Source of the DNA: an uncultured Oscillospiraceae bacterium
GTDB lineage: Bacteria > Bacillota > Clostridia > Oscillospirales > Oscillospiraceae
Length of the DNA stretch: 64,000 bases
Assembly (NCBI GenBank): GCA_947628315.1
Contig: CANQZJ010000002.1
Span: 1 to 64,000 of the forward strand
Direction: 5' to 3'
Position numbers and translations under genes: made by a program. Position 1 is the first letter of the stretch. Each line of letters starts with the position of its first letter. Of this stretch, positions 63,560 through 64,000 are shown piece after piece. Under the pieces are notes generated by a model, which saw only the letters and a list, made by a program, of their open reading frames with translations, ran no database searches and had not been told where the DNA came from.

Positions 63560-64000
63560 ATGGCGGCGCTGCTGTTGCCCAATGAGATACTGTCCATGTC
63601 GGCTCAGGCCGCCCGGCGGCTGGTGGAGGCCGGCGACGGGGACGGCGCCCTCCTGTACCTTGCCCTGCTGGAGTGCGGGGGAGACGAGGCCAAGGCCGCC
63701 GCGTCCCTCCGCTGGGACGGGGAGCGGCTGGGCCGGACGCTGGAGCGCCTCGCCGCCCTTGGCCTGGCGCAGAGCCGGGGGGACGCGAGCGTTCTCCAGC
63801 CCCCCAGGCCGGAGGACGCCCCGATGCCGGAGTACACCCGGGGGGAGGTCAACGCCGCCCTGGAGCGGGAGCCCGACTTCAAAAACCTCTATCGGGAGAT
63901 GGAGCGGGCGCTGGGCCGGGTGCTCACCGACAGCGACCTGAAATCCCTTTACACGCTGTATGATTATCTGGGCCTCCCCCCGGAGGTCATCCTACCCATG
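63560..64000 (+). CDS. DnaD-like replication protein, 5' part (cut by window end)
   Basis: The first 147 codons are visible. The N-terminal part (LPNEILSMSAQAARRLVEAG) resembles a winged-helix domain; EYTRGEVNAALEREPDFKNL and YREMERALGRVLTDSDLKSL YTLYDYLGL match the DnaD C-terminal domain used in helicase loading. AAGGAGG precedes the ATG. The rest lies beyond the window. Confidence 0.8.
   Translation, partial: MAALLLPNEILSMSAQAARRLVEAGDGDGALLYLALLECGGDEAKAAASLRWDGERLGRTLERLAALGLAQSRGDASVLQPPRPEDAPMPEYTRGEVNAALEREPDFKNLYREMERALGRVLTDSDLKSLYTLYDYLGLPPEVILPM

Overview
The window is bacterial, GC-rich DNA (roughly 60-65% GC by eye) from an anaerobic Firmicute. Gene content and gene order (zapA, U32 peptidase, maf, mreC, mutS, mnmE, mutL), the single-chain glyQS-type glycyl-tRNA synthetase, strong Shine-Dalgarno (SD) sites close to AAGGAGGTGA and the repeated small palindromic elements fit an Oscillospiraceae gut bacterium (Flavonifractor/Lawsonibacter/Oscillibacter-like). 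This is inference, not a database result.

Positions 354-45383 are one apparently intact prophage of about 45 kb in the 3' end of a tRNA-Val(CAC) gene. A 47-bp direct repeat (354-400 and 45337-45383) marks the attachment sites; the copy at the right rebuilds the complete tRNA. From left to right: a leftward lysogeny operon (repressor, a HIRAN-like protein, a coiled-coil protein, tyrosine integrase); a lytic switch at about 3.5 kb; an early block of small DNA-binding proteins (XRE, ribbon-helix-helix, excisionase-like); replication and partition genes (DnaD-like initiator, DnaB-type helicase, ParA plus a DUF3102 protein, PcfK/PcfJ-like pair); many small accessory genes, an HNH nuclease and an HUH Rep-like protein; HK97-type packaging and head genes; a PBSX/Xkd-like contractile tail with a -1 frameshift in the tail chaperone; fibre genes, a multi-HTH sigma-like protein, and holin/endolysin genes. 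It is predicted to make a myovirus particle.

The prophage carries several independent signals: a 26-bp palindrome in two copies, a 17-bp palindrome in three copies, three copies of a twin-hairpin repeat, REP-like elements shared with the host chromosome, and a self-contained cassette with its own promoter, operators and terminator between portal and protease.

Right of the prophage is host DNA: a tRNA Met-Glu-Val operon, an LtaS-like phosphoglycerol transferase, glyS behind an attenuator, a short structured locus encoding a 27-residue peptide, a divergent pair of small ribbon-helix-helix-like genes, then a co-directional run zapA to a nucleoside kinase (cell division, cell shape, mismatch repair, tRNA modification and proofreading). 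After that come a leftward lipoprotein with SLH repeats and a GH25 domain, and the start of a DnaD-like gene cut by the window end. Positions 1-353, beyond the left attachment site, hold no complete gene but carry two terminators and a repeat pair resembling integrase arm sites, so they may be the end of a second element in the same tRNA gene.
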